A stretch of 64,000 nt of DNA, from contig OZ018417.1 of NCBI GenBank assembly GCA_963969595.1, positions 3,908,501 to 3,972,500 on the forward strand, given 5' to 3'. A model generated the notes under the pieces. The model saw only the letters and a program-made list of their open reading frames with translations. It ran no database searches and had not been told where the DNA came from. Position numbers and translations under genes: made by a program. This DNA is from Neckera pumila. Taxonomy: Eukaryota; Streptophyta; Bryopsida; Hypnales; Neckeraceae. This document shows, one piece after another, positions 24,601-35,327 of this stretch (its first letter is position 1; each line of letters starts with the position of its first letter).

Positions 24601-25223
24601 CCACGGCTTGCGCAACAACCCCACGCATCCCATGCTGTCCAAATCACCTTCCAAAAGCACCCACGCCTTCGGATCCGTAGGTATAACCGGATTGAGCCAC
24701 TTGGCCGTAACTGTCGATTTGCAAGATTCTTCCATCCACGCCGACCGAATCCCACTAACCCGGTGCAATCGGCACCCTCCTTTCCTTCTCTCCCTATCCA
24801 ATCCTAACTCACCACTCTTTCACTCAACTAATGTGCACTCTAAACCTTCAAACACACACGCATCCTCGAGCGGAAGAAAGAGAGAAAAGAAATGGAGGAG
24901 AACGGCTTAAGTAGTTGGCCAATGACCGACACCCATTGGGACGGCCCATAAATGCGCCGCCTTTTTCCAACGGAATCCTAATTCTTGAACCGGAACCTAG
25001 GTCGTAGGTTTCTTGAGTCCGGATCACCTTCCAGATTACGGATCCCGTTAAGATCTATTCCTTACCCATTTTACAGTTTTTGCTAAGCCGGAACTTTCCC
25101 AATTTCCTGCTTTTGCTAACTATTCCAGGTTACTACTTCAGTATTCGAAAATTTCGAAAAACCTCACTAATCTACTCCTAAACTAATCCGGAATTCCGGA
25201 GTTTGACATTTTGTATTCTCACA
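21696..25223 (-). mobile_element. Gene-bearing TG...CA element, copy A
   Basis: The 3528-bp element starts TGTCGTACGCGCAATC and ends TTGTATTCTCACA on the plus strand, and is flanked by GTAAT on both sides (21691-21695, 25224-25228). The sister site in U1 (reverse of 10940-10955) has GTAAT only once, proving the duplication. No direct terminal repeats are present. It carries one gene on the minus strand (24735-22802) and is full of TCCGGA words. The 3' part, with a CGCACGGGTTGA block near 22270, is shared with 27781-28810 and 37860-38949. Confidence 0.85.
22802..24735 (-). pseudogene. Unrecognised protein gene of copy A, decayed
   Basis: The frame is homologous to the gene at 35811-37856. I do not recognise the family. 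Starting at the ATG at 24735 it shows VIPTDP, MGCVGLLRKPW and GAPNQFEL near the N-terminus, then HPKEGFAIHNC, the NTIFGAM and LFHLYYHN motifs, an acidic/Arg-rich linker, RKRPDPTLL with a coiled coil, and a lysine-rich end (SKKSRRK). It is broken by a stop at 24496 where the sister copy has Trp, one frameshift around 24235-24295, and TAG codons at 23885 and 23669. All stops can come from single transitions. The N-terminal part may be a Gag-like or DNA-binding domain, which is a guess. Confidence 0.6.
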
Positions 25224-25282
25224 GTAATATCTCTTTTAAAAATTAAGCAATGAGCTTTGGAAAGAAAGGCTAACAAATCATC

Positions 25283-25342
25283 ATGGACGGGGATGTGTAT
25301 GAGCATGTAGACGACGTTATCTCCAACACCAATAGTGATGAG
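25283..25342 (+). CDS. Conserved exon-like frame in U2
   Basis: ATG is followed by 19 codons reading DGDVYEHVDDVISNTNSDE and then GTAAGC, a fitting splice donor in phase 0. The U1 copy at 9876-9935 keeps the same residues at most positions and the donor. Downstream exons were not found; the following kilobase is low-complexity. It may be the first exon of a gene carried by the U family, or a remnant of a captured gene. I cannot assign a function. Confidence 0.35.
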
Positions 25343-25429
25343 GTAAGCCATTAAACTGATCCTTGGTATTTTTTCCTAATTAGCTTGTGATTCTTTCATT
25401 TAGGCTTTAACCCAAGATAATTAGCAAAA

Positions 25430-26260
25430 ACTAGCAAGAATTAGAAGTTTAGATTCAAAAGTCCATAGATTAGGAATAGAGGTTTCTGAAAACATATTAC
25501 GCTAAAAATTTGGCTTTGGATCGACCACACTAGGTTAAGTTAAGCGATCCAAGAAGGATAAATTTGGGTGAATTTTGTTTAAAAGAACAATAGACTAAAG
25601 TAAGATTAGAGTTAAAAGTAGGGATTAGCGTTAATGTAGAAGTCAACCACCTAGAATTAGGTTTGGGAAGTAGAAGTCAAAAAAAAATCAAGAGTTAAAA
25701 AGTCCAATTAGAGCTAATTCAAGCAAAATTAAATTAGGAGTCAAGATTTAGAATTAGAATTAGGAAGTTGATTCAGGGTTTAAATTAGAGATAACAATTT
25801 AGGATTATAGTTAGCAAAGTTAATTCAGAAGGTAGTTTAGAAGGGGAAAATGAAACATGAATTAGGGCGTAAACCATGGAAGTTTAGTTTAGAGGTTAAA
25901 ACATAGAAGTAAATTAGAAGTAAAAAATCTAGAGCAATACTTAGGGGTGAAAACATAGAAGTAAATTAGAAATAAAAAATCTAGAGTAAAACCTAGGGGT
26001 TAAAAATTAGAAGTAAAAACTTGAAGTTAATTTAGAAGTTAGAAATTTGGAGTAAAAATTAGACAGTAAAAACTTAGAGTAATATCTTGAAGGTAGAAAG
26101 TAGAGTAAAAATTCAGTAGTAAATTTTTGAAGATCAAAGACAAAACCTAGAAGTGAAATTTTAGTGGAAGTAAAAAGCCTAGGGTCAAGGTAGAATACTT
26201 AACCATGTCAAAGGTTAAAACATAGGAATTCATGTAGAAGGTTAAAAGTAAAAAACAAAC
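25430..26260. repeat. Degenerate AGAAGTTAAAA low-complexity tract in U2
   Basis: The tract repeats units such as AGAGGTTAAAACATAGAAG and TTAGAAGTAAAAA with irregular period. It is the inverse counterpart of 7420-8110 in U1. No coding frame. Confidence 0.55.
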
Positions 26261-27780
26261 ACAACTGGGACAACCAACAAGTGGGAAATACGTAGGAAAC
26301 ATCATAGAAGGGACCTAGAACAGGTAAAGCGTTCAGAAAAGTTGTCTTGTTTTCTTTTATCTCCAAAGTTAGCCTTTTGGGCTAGCCACCAGTTAGTAAA
26401 ACTTGCACACAGATCATAGCTACCCCGACTGCCATCCACAAAACTAGGAAACATTAGCAAGTTCCATTGCTTGGAGGCTCAATGGACCGCGCATGCAACA
26501 CCCTCTTAAATCAAAAGTGGATAAAAGCTGAGAACCGGGTCGTGTTCGCTCTATTACCAAGGGTGGGTAATCTAGCGCCTACAGATTAGCTCACAAGAAC
26601 ACATAAAAGTACAAGAAAAATACATAAGAAGTACACAAGGCAAGGTAGAAGACCTCCAAGGACCTTCAAAGCTTGAAATACAACAACAAAAGGAGTCAAA
26701 AGTGCTCCAAAAACACCGTAGAGGTTTTTGGCTTCAAACGCCAAAATATCCAAAATAACTTGGATCCATGGATCCAAAAACAAGTATGGGGGTGATTTTG
26801 AGAGGAAAATAAGGCCCTTATACAGGTTTCCAAGGGCTCACTTCCTCCCCTAAATTCCTACTAGTAACTTTATCAACTTGGATTTTCATCCTCATCCTCC
26901 AAGATTTTCATCCTAATTCTATACTTTCACTTTTTACCATCTATGCTAAACTAACATCCTAACTTTTAGAGATCAACTCCAAAAGTCAAATGGATTGCGC
27001 TATTGGATTCAGAATGCCATTTATAGTCCAAATTTCTCCAACCTCCTGTATCGGGATCAAAAACCCATCATAGGCTAGTCTAGATTAAAAACCCAATCAT
27101 GATAAATTTTCCACTCTTGAAGGTTCCCTATTTTGAGAAAAGTAACTAGTCTGGGGTCTCCAGAAGGTGAAAGGGAGTAGGAAAAGACTCCTTATTGACC
27201 CTATTTCACCGTCGTGTGCCTCCGAAATGTTGGTAAACATCGTGAGAATCTCGCCACGCGATTAATTCCAAAGGAATCTTGCCGGTTCAAGTACCTGCCG
27301 CTATCAGAAGGCCGCAAAACTTATCATTATTAACATAAAACAAGCTATTTTAATTTTTAGTAAGATTTTACCGCAACTTGGGTAATTTATAGGAAATTCC
27401 CATTAGAGGTTAGAACAGTTGACTGCTCGGAAAAGGATCTTCTGCAAGTTGGAAGATGCCGGGAACTTTCATGGAACCTCTTAGGGAGCCTCACAAAAGA
27501 TGTGGAGGTGTGTTTCCTTACCTGGCACAATTGGTCAGTGGAGACCCAAATTGGTCGCCTCCTCGATTTGTTGATGGAACAGGAATCTTTTGCAGATGAG
27601 AGAATCTTAGCAAATCAATTTTGTCATTGGACTTTTGGCATGGGATTCATGCTGGAACACCATCCTTGGGCTGTAGATTCCTCTACAGGCCGGTCTTAAG
27701 TTTAGTGGCTCTTGCATGCTAACAACCGGGGTTTTTGAGAATTTGTTGATCTAATGGAAAATTCAAAACCTAATTCTAGG

Positions 27781-30110
27781 TGTCGTATGCGCAGTCTAGG
27801 TGTAAGTACCCTTAATACAAAAATATGCTAAGATAACACAAAATATCGTCCCAGGAAATTCCAGATGTTATTGCAAACTAAGGATATCTAGATCTCTTCC
27901 AAAACACATCCAAGCAATCCGTCTCAACGATTCACTCTCTTTCGGTTACTACAACTTTCTGGAATCCGATCCGGAATCTGTCTTCACTTCATTCCGGAAT
28001 CCAATCCGACATCCTTTCTTGCTACTTTCCGGAATCCAATCCGGAATCCATCCTTACTACTTTTCGGAATCCAATCTGGAATCCGTCCTTGTCCGAATTC
28101 TGGTTTTTTGTACCCTTGTTTTATCGTCAGGGGGTCCACTGTTGGTCTTTTAGAGGGGTAGGGACTCACCATACATAGTTCAAACACTCTCCACTAATAT
28201 TTTAAGCAAACACACACAATCCAAACAGAGTTTGTAATAGAGAAAGAGAAGGTAGCAATTCTCACAACTTTCCGGATGGCCAATCCGGAAAGTAGGTCAC
28301 TCAGGAACCACATCCTATTTCCTTCACTACAACAACAGATCAAGACTTCCGGAATTGATAGAGACGCGTATGTTCTAGAATCTAGACTGATCCGTTAGTT
28401 GGCAGGCCTTCCGGGAGAGCGGCAACTTCCTTTTGGTGGGTGCTTACCTCCGCACGGGTTGACAACAGGACTCGCTTCCACTCCACTCTTTCCGGATTAC
28501 TATTCCAACAGTTTAAAGGCATAGTGCACTAATATTCTTTCACAAATCTAGAACTTTCACACAAACGCTCACTATCAATCAGACCCAGTCGCATAAGATC
28601 CGGATTCCTCCTCATCCCTACACACTCGCACTTACATACCAACACACAAATGACCATAGACGTAATATGCAAGAAAATGATCCTAAGGTGATCTCCTAAA
28701 TGCTCAGATTGAATGACAAGGGAAGGGAAATGAGAGGCCAACAAGCCAGCCCGCCCTTAAATACAAAGCAAAGCAACCTAAAAGTCACTAGAAAACCAGG
28801 GCAACGGCCCAATTAACCCCTAAAGGACCGGTTGTCCCCTCGAGGGACACTTTGGGTCCGGGCAGGTTCCTACGATCTCAATTTTTAGTAATATTTTTTG
28901 GGATTTTTTGAGGTTGTGTATTTTTGCGAGATCTTTGCGAATATATAATTTTTATTTTAATTGATGCCCGGGAGCAAAAGTTATGGCACAATAAGTAAAA
29001 TTGGAATTTTGCGGGCAGCCCAAAAAAAATCACAAAAAGTCAAAATAATTTTTTTTCAAATTTTTTCCTCAAAGGTTTTATTTTTGTCTACATGTGAAGC
29101 TTTGTTTCATTCAATTTGGACTAATAATGAGAAAGTTATGGACAATCTTAGTTTTTCGGGCAATCTAAGCATCTTCTTGAAAAAATAAGTTGTAGAATTC
29201 ATTTTAGAATGCAATTTTTCAAATTTTTCAAATTTTTTTGTTAGATAGGGTTAGATTTTCTTGCTAAAACAATCTCACCATTGGAATTATTGTGATTCAA
29301 TTCCATCTAAAAGCTATTAACAATTTAGATTTTTCTTCAATCTTGTACCCACTTCTACTTAACAATTTTTTAATGAGTGAAAATTAAGTGCTTTTTTTCC
29401 TAAATTTTTTTTGTAGATTCTCAACTCAACTACTTAACATAAGTAAGTAGAAAATCGAAATCAGTAGTGCAAAAAATTTGAACAAAAAAGATTCAAAGCC
29501 AAAAAACCTAGTGAAGCAAGGTGGAAAAAAACTTGTTTTCTTCACTTTAAATGCATATATCTTGCAATCTACGTGGTCAAAGTTTCTGAAATTTCTTCCA
29601 CATATTCATATACTAGTCAAGTATAAGATCTTACGGTTGGATATGCAAAAAAAAACAATTTTTTAAACTCTTTTCTCTTTGCAATAGAAATGACAATTTT
29701 GAATGGTTTTTGGTAGGAAAATCACCTTGGTCCTTTAGGGGTTAACGGTTCCAAGAAAGTTGTTCAAATCCTAAAAGTCCGGAACTCAGCTACTCCCTAA
29801 AATTCCGGAAATTCCTAAAATTCCTAAAATTCCTAAAATTCCAGAAATCCCTAAAAAATCGGAACTTCCTAAATTTTTGGAATCTGGACTGTAAATCCCT
29901 TCAATCCGGAATTCTCCAGATTCCGACTGGCGTTTACGTCTGGTTCCGGAAACTTAGTTACAATTTTAGCCTATCTAGAAATTGCTTAATCTATAATCCT
30001 AAACTTTTGTTTCTACTTTCCTATTCCTATGCGTAAAGTCAAAAGAAATTATACTACTTTAACACTATTCTATTCTACTTTCTCTATTTTGAGATTTGCA
30101 TATCTTGACA
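27781..30110 (-). mobile_element. Deletion derivative of the gene-bearing element
   Basis: The element starts TGTCGTATGCGCAGTC and ends CATATCTTGACA, flanked by CTAGG on both sides (27776-27780, 30111-30115). U2 has the uninterrupted site near 18967 (one CTAGG). About 1030 bp at its left match the 3' part of copy A (TCGTCAGGGGGTCCACTG-like and GCACGGGTTGACA blocks) and about 365 bp at its right match the other end; the gene is gone. It received a TTAA MITE at 28817-29741. Short tandem TTCCGGAATCCAATCCGG units lie at 27960-28095. Confidence 0.8.
28817..29741 (+). mobile_element. TTAA-flanked piggyBac-like MITE, copy 4
   Basis: It starts CCCCTAAAGGACCGG and ends TTGGTCCTTTAGGGG, flanked by TTAA at 28813-28816 and 29742-29745. 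It shares the internal layout of copy 1: a GGGACACTTTGGG block, a GCCCGGGAGCAAAAGTTATG block, and a right block with CAATCTACGTGGTCAAA. It is 925 bp with no coding frame. Confidence 0.8.
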
Positions 30111-30441
30111 CTAGGACCTAACTTATGGACTTGCTATGAATCCCTAGGACCGATTTATCCATGCATTGCCACCTTCCAATGGGATTTAGCCCTTTGGGGG
30201 CTATGTGACTAAAATCCTCCTTGAATCCCGCTACTTGTGATTTAAACTCTATTTGTAGGCAAGTTTGATGAAATTTTAGGTATAAAATCAAAACTAGACC
30301 AAATACTATAACGGACATGGTACAACCCTATTTCAGTTCTACATTCTTTTTATAGCTTTTTGTATAATTTTATCTATTCTAAATTGCAAATTTCAAAAAA
30401 AAGAAATCCATGAGTCCCAAGTGACAATATGGAAGCTCACA

Positions 30442-31352
30442 GATTGCAGCAACGGAAATTTTGTGTGATTTCCATGCAAACAGGCACTTGGAAGAGGGCT
30501 AAACAGGTTCATGCCAGCGCGGACAAGTATGTCAAAATGAACGTCAACAAAAACATCACTGCATTTTTAGAAGACATCTACGTAAATATAAATTGCCACG
30601 TCAACAAGCAAACTCATTTTTATTATGGTAGAATCAATAAAAATTACTATGCTCTATAATAGAATGCTAACATCTTTTGTCTCACTATGGACGGACAATG
30701 GATATAAATAGAACCTCTCAATCTTTCATTCTCACAAATTGACAAGAAAGTAATTCCTTCCTTTAGCCATCAAGAATCCTCTTGATGATAGATGGTAAGT
30801 TTTTTTTAATTCTTGTTGAATTCAATATTTTTTTTTTTTTTTAATTTTAAATTCTTTGTTTATTTTTTAAATAATTGTGTTCTACTAACCTTGCTATAGT
30901 ATGTAGCAATCAATGTTTCCAAAAATGTCTATCTAGACATCTAAATTGACATTTCACAAAAATAAAATTAATTTTTAAATGGCGTGAAAGTATGCTGACA
31001 AGGCATGCCACGTCATATTTTAATTTGATCCACGTCATAATCCACGTCACAAGACACGTTAAAAAAAATTTGGATGAAAAAAATGACTTGGCATTGCCCG
31101 TGCATGACAAGGTCATGTGGAGGTCATGTAATGTCCACATGGCACCCCCAAAGGCACATGCAGTAGGGCATTCCATCGGACATTACAAAAAACAAGCCCA
31201 AAATTATTATGTTTTTTGCCTAATAGAGCATGTTTTTTGCTTGTCTATTTTGACAAATTTTGTGGGACATCAACACGGATTTTTTTTGCGTCTAAACAAA
31301 TACAGTATCATGTTTTTTCTAATGTAAAAGAAAACATCGGTTTCTTATAGTG
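30442..31352. other. Non-coding stretch ending in a CACTA-like terminus
   Basis: At 31340-31352 the sequence GTTTCTTATAGTG equals the right end of the MITE at 4-241, but no matching left end was found, so only a truncated CACTA element can be claimed. A TATA-like GGATATAAATAG at 30697-30708 is followed by a pyrimidine-rich leader; no long frame follows. GTAATGTCC at 31129 and GGACATTAC at 31181 could form a hairpin. Confidence 0.4.
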
Positions 31353-33520
31353 ACATGTTCCTCCTACAATAGTAGATTTATTTGAATGTTCCTATATATT
31401 GTAATTCTGAAGGTACCCTGCAGAGTTGTTTATTTAAATATGGTGTTGACTTTTCTCATTAGGATGTCTGTTAGCATCATGACGCTTCAAGATTCATGTC
31501 AGGTAAAAAAAATTCGATTAGATGGCCTGGCCATTAACAACCGTCTAACGATGCATGAGCCATTCAAGATTTTTTTATTTTTTATCCGGATGAACTCTAG
31601 GGTTGGCTCCAGACATACCGTTGATCTGATCGACGTTCAAACTTGACGTGACGGAACAACCTTGGTACTGTGAAGATGATGTTGTTGATGTCGTAGAAGT
31701 AGATGGTGGAGTAGCGGTCTTTCTTAGAGTTCACCACGGCTCAGTAGGCGATATTGAGCACCATTTCATTTGTAATTGCTTGCAATGATCCCAAGGTCAA
31801 CATGCGATATATACTTAGGAAGATTAGATACAATGGGAAGCAATAGTTGCAACATATCATCAATTAGTTTGCAATGGATTAGTAGAGGCTTTTGTACCAT
31901 GACTTGGAATCCATGGGCTATTGTAAACCTTTGTAGACTTATGCAAAAAGCCTTTGGTACGGAATCAATGCATGTAAAGTTCAATTGTTGCAAAAACTAG
32001 TACAATCTCTAATAGTTGTAATTACTTTGATCTTCAATTTCATTAAATTAGAACGATTCTAGTGTCAAAAATTGTGACATATATTTTCACAAAGGACTGA
32101 TTTTAGGCCGCAAACTAAAACTAAGACAGGTATGAATTTTATGTTTCAAGCCAAGCATCCTAAATAGCAAAATACCGGCGCCAGTTTAACCAAATTGAAG
32201 TTCTTGCACAATGTTGTCCTAAATGTCATTGAAAAATTGTTTATAGAGTAATAATTTATGGCGGTCATTGCAAATCCATTGCAAAAACTACTACAACCTT
32301 AGCTGTTTGTACTAATTATCTATCTATCTCTAGTTCTTTGATTGTGTGCTATTCCTTGTTTCCAATATGAAAATGTGTGCCACTATTTTTTTCTAATTTG
32401 TCCCCATTCACAGTGCATATCATTTGGAAAACTATGATATTTTTGTAAAAAAAACAAGCACTAGATTATTGTTAAGAATTTACCATCATGTTAATGAAAT
32501 AGAATTTTCCACTTAGATGATCTATGGTAATGGGTTCAATTGAGACTGCAAACTCCATTTTATTTCCTCCATAGAAAACTCTTATAACAAGCTTGAGAAA
32601 ACAATCTCTAAAACACTCTAAAATTGCAATTCTAGTACAAGCACAAAATTTTAGGAAAAAATTTTTTTAAACACATGTAACTATAGGATCTTGTAGTGAA
32701 CTTATTTGAGAATATGTAGAAAAAATTTCAGAATTTTTCACCTTGTAGATTGCAAGATATAAGCATTTGAATTGACAAAATGCCTTTTGGGGGCCTTGCA
32801 AAAAACTGCACTTTACAAGGTTACATTTAAATGAAAAAATGTCCAAAATGGTGGTTACTCCTTAGATTCATTCTTCAAAGCAAGTTGGCTACATGCTTGA
32901 AAAATTTCAGATCATTTGGAATTGTACAACATATAGGAAAAAAATCGGTTGTAGAAAGAAGTAGAGAATGATTCAAAACACTAAATTGTTATGAATTTAA
33001 TTATGGAATTGAAAAGATATCAACCCCATCGGTGGTAATGTTGTAATAATCAATATACATTCTATGCTTTTATGTTTTTCAAAAAATATTAGAAATTTAG
33101 TTAAATAAAGGACTTCAAAGTTTATTTTAGAGTAGGGATTTCATAACTGCCCGCAAACTAGAACACTTCATAATTTTCATCTCATAAATCAAGATTGAAT
33201 AATTTAAAGCTTTACACATATATATAAATCTAAAGAACCAATTTCAAATTTTCATTTTTTTTTTAATAATTTTTTAGAAAAAATTTGAACTGTCCCCAAC
33301 CGTTGAAAATGACATATCATTTAATAACTTTTTAACCATGTAGTCAAAAGTTTTGAAAATTGTTGGGCCTTAAAGCTACTCCTTAGGCATACGTTGTGTG
33401 AAATTTTCAAAGAAAAAAAATAAAACTTACGTTTGTAGTGAGCTGCCCAAAATTGCTATGTTGCCAAAAAATGCCATTTGATCTTTTAGGGGTTAATTAA
33501 TTGCAGCTTAGATTGAAGTG
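31353..33520. other. AT-rich non-coding stretch with a MITE remnant
   Basis: No gene is seen. The end GATCTTTTAGGGG at 33480-33492 followed by TTAA is the right end of a piggyBac-like MITE, and the GTAGTCAAAAGTTTTGAAAA block near 33340 fits its right subterminal region. A left end was not found upstream, so this copy is truncated or too decayed. Frames in 31600-32100 are short and unrecognised. Confidence 0.45.
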
Positions 33521-33652
33521 CACTAGAAGGAAAACATGTCCTAAATTACTATCCTAAATGACTAAAAGGTATCCACAATGACTCATTTATAGTCATTGTG
33601 GACAATTTTCAGTCATTTAGGACAGTTATTGATAGCCTGTTATCTACTAGTG
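33521..33652. mobile_element. CACTA-type MITE, short
   Basis: The 132-bp palindrome starts CACTAGAAGG and ends TCTACTAGTG, with GTG directly repeated on both sides (33518-33520, 33653-33655). The inner arms pair well: CTAAATGACTAAAAGGTATC with its inverse near 33608-33625, and CCACAATGACT with AGTCATTGTGG. The interior differs from the other two CACTA MITEs, so it is a separate family. Confidence 0.8.
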
Positions 33653-34843
33653 GTGGATGATCGAGAAGGGGACGTCTCTCTATATTTATCTGGAACGTGT
33701 CCCCGATGTTAATAACAAACATATTTTCATTAGGTCAAACCCACCTGTCTTTGAGGATTTGCAACCCTCCCACATCGTCCTAATAAAAAATCCCTAGCAT
33801 CTACATATTAGCATGCCTACAAACGCCCAACATGTCCTTGGGATCCGTGCACACAAGGTAATGGTTCATCTACCCTGCACAATTGGAGTTGGTTGACTCC
33901 CGTTGCGTATACGTGTCCTGCTTCAATTCCAATGCTTCCGTTAGCTCCTCCAAAATGAACCAAGAGAGACTGTGCATGGACTTACAGGATACCCTCACAT
34001 CCTTCCTTTTGCAAAGCAAAGTGAGATCGATCAAGGTTTGCCTGCAACGTGTTCTTGGAATATCAATGTTCTAAATAGTTTAAAATTTGTTTCAAGAACA
34101 ATCAATCAGAGGAGGACGATAGACATGGTCATAATTACGAGTAATATAACATTCATGGGGGGAATTAGGTAGCTCACTTGAATTGTGCAGCATGTTCCTT
34201 CTCTTTGGAGAATACTTGGTCTATCAAGTTGTCCAATGCCTCGTCCGTGACCTGCACAAACAGTGAATAGTACAGTACCCACCAAGAAGTTTACATTCAA
34301 ATTTTTGAACTCTAAATGTCACTGAAAAGAAGTGCAACTTTGAGTGATCATATCTCCCACTCCAGACCTCCAAACTCCATGAAATTGCCACCAAAATGTT
34401 GGAAAACAAGTTCACTATATTCTAAGAGTGATTTACATGCTAATTCAAGCTAGTTGTCTGAAAACAATCCAATTGTACTTCAACTTGTGTTTGTAGCTCC
34501 TACAATGTGAGGCAACATCAAAGCTTCTTGCGCCAGCACAATTCAGATTTTTACAAATTTGAGCTATATATATGAAGCTCCAACAACCTCTCAATACAAG
34601 TAATTCTTGGTTCAAGCAATGTGGGTGCTTCTGAATTTTCTATGAATGTGTTTTGGTGAGGAGTGTAGTTCTAGAGGTTTTGTTTTTTCAGCTAGCAGTA
34701 TTTGGCAAAAATAGTAGTAGTGGAAAGGACCATTGGTTTTGGAGGGTTTTGGTGGGCATAATATCAACTATGACTAAGAGGAGCTAGAAGAATTCCCTCA
34801 AATCAGTAAGTGCTAATCCTTTGATTCTCAGTTCAGAACTTCA
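33653..34843. other. Non-coding or unrecognised stretch
   Basis: I see no recognisable gene. The longest frames (33883-34074 plus, 34224-34415 minus) are near 60 codons with no motif. A few GT donors and AG acceptors can be found but no coding chain that I can support. Confidence 0.35.
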
Positions 34844-34982
34844 GATGGCTTGTTGATGAGTTGAGATGGCTTGTTGATGAGTTGAGATGGCTTGTTGATG
34901 AGTTGAGATGGCTTGTTGATGAGTTGAGATGGCTTGTTGATGAGTTGAGATGGCTTGTTGATGAGTTGAGATGGCTGGTGAT
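34844..34982 (+). repeat. 21-bp minisatellite, six copies and a partial one
   Basis: The unit GATGGCTTGTTGATGAGTTGA starts at 34844, 34865, 34886, 34907, 34928, 34949 and (partial) 34970. The copies are nearly identical, so the array is recent. The unit is a multiple of three and open, but no longer frame surrounds it. Related looser repeats (GTATGGTGATG) follow to about 35070. Confidence 0.9.
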
Positions 34983-35322
34983 CACTTCATGTGATGAGTT
35001 CAATTAGTATGGTATGGTGATGGTATGGTGATCATTTCAATGTGGTATGCTGATGGTATGCTGATGAGTTCACATGCTCTTGTAACTAGTTGAGATTCTG
35101 ATCTTGCAAGCATATAACTTAGTTACTGGAGCACTACAGAGGTACAGTGTTTTTTTTTCCGGCGATTTGGTGCAAAGTTGCACCAAATTTTATGGCTTGG
35201 CACCACACCTATAGAAAAAAATGGTACTTAAAAGGTGGAAAATTGTCAGAAAACTTCAAATGAAAAAAAAATCTTGGATGAAGTCGCCAAATTGAAGATG
35301 AAAATTGAATTATGGACATGTG
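34983..35322. other. Non-coding stretch
   Basis: Apart from the loose GTATGGTGATG-type repeats, nothing is recognisable. The right end, ATATG at 35323-35327, is the target site of the next element. Confidence 0.4.
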
Positions 35323-35327
35323 ATATG

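Larger units (their letters stand above)
18641..26583 (+). mobile_element. Element U2 (TG...CA, no LTRs) inserted in U1
   Basis: U2 starts TGTGAGCTCCC and ends GCGCCTACA, and GATTA lies on both sides (18636-18640, 26584-26588). Across the insertion the two parts of U1 join to a sequence that matches the uninterrupted stretch near 20168-20200 inside U2 itself. Without the element at 21696-25223 it is about 4.4 kb. The first and last kilobase do not match each other, so it has no LTRs. No polymerase or transposase frame is visible. Recognisable parts are AAGCTTTGAACC repeats, a GCC/CAG-rich minisatellite, one conserved exon-like frame and a low-complexity tract. TG...CA with a 5-bp duplication indicates a retroviral-type integrase. 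Confidence 0.8.
7053..30441 (-). mobile_element. Element U1 (TG...CA, no LTRs), split by nested insertions
   Basis: U1 is a diverged, inverted copy of U2 (18641-26583). Read on the plus strand it starts TGTGGGCATTAG and ends AAGCTCACA; U2 read in reverse starts TGTAGGCGCTAG and ends GGGAGCTCACA. The U1 pieces are 7053-8263, 8997-9005, 9808-9975, 10927-11863, 18042-18640, 26584-27780 and 30111-30441. Removing the inserts leaves about 4.4 kb, the length of U2 without its insert. Flanks AGTTG and GATTG are only weakly similar, as expected for an old insertion. No direct terminal repeats and no polymerase genes are visible, so it is either a solo LTR of a large element or a non-autonomous integrase substrate. 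Confidence 0.7.

Noticed and set aside
21696..25223. Ordinary LTR retrotransposon with two LTRs
   Set aside because: The first and last several hundred bases are unrelated, and TGTCGTACGCGC does not recur near the right end.
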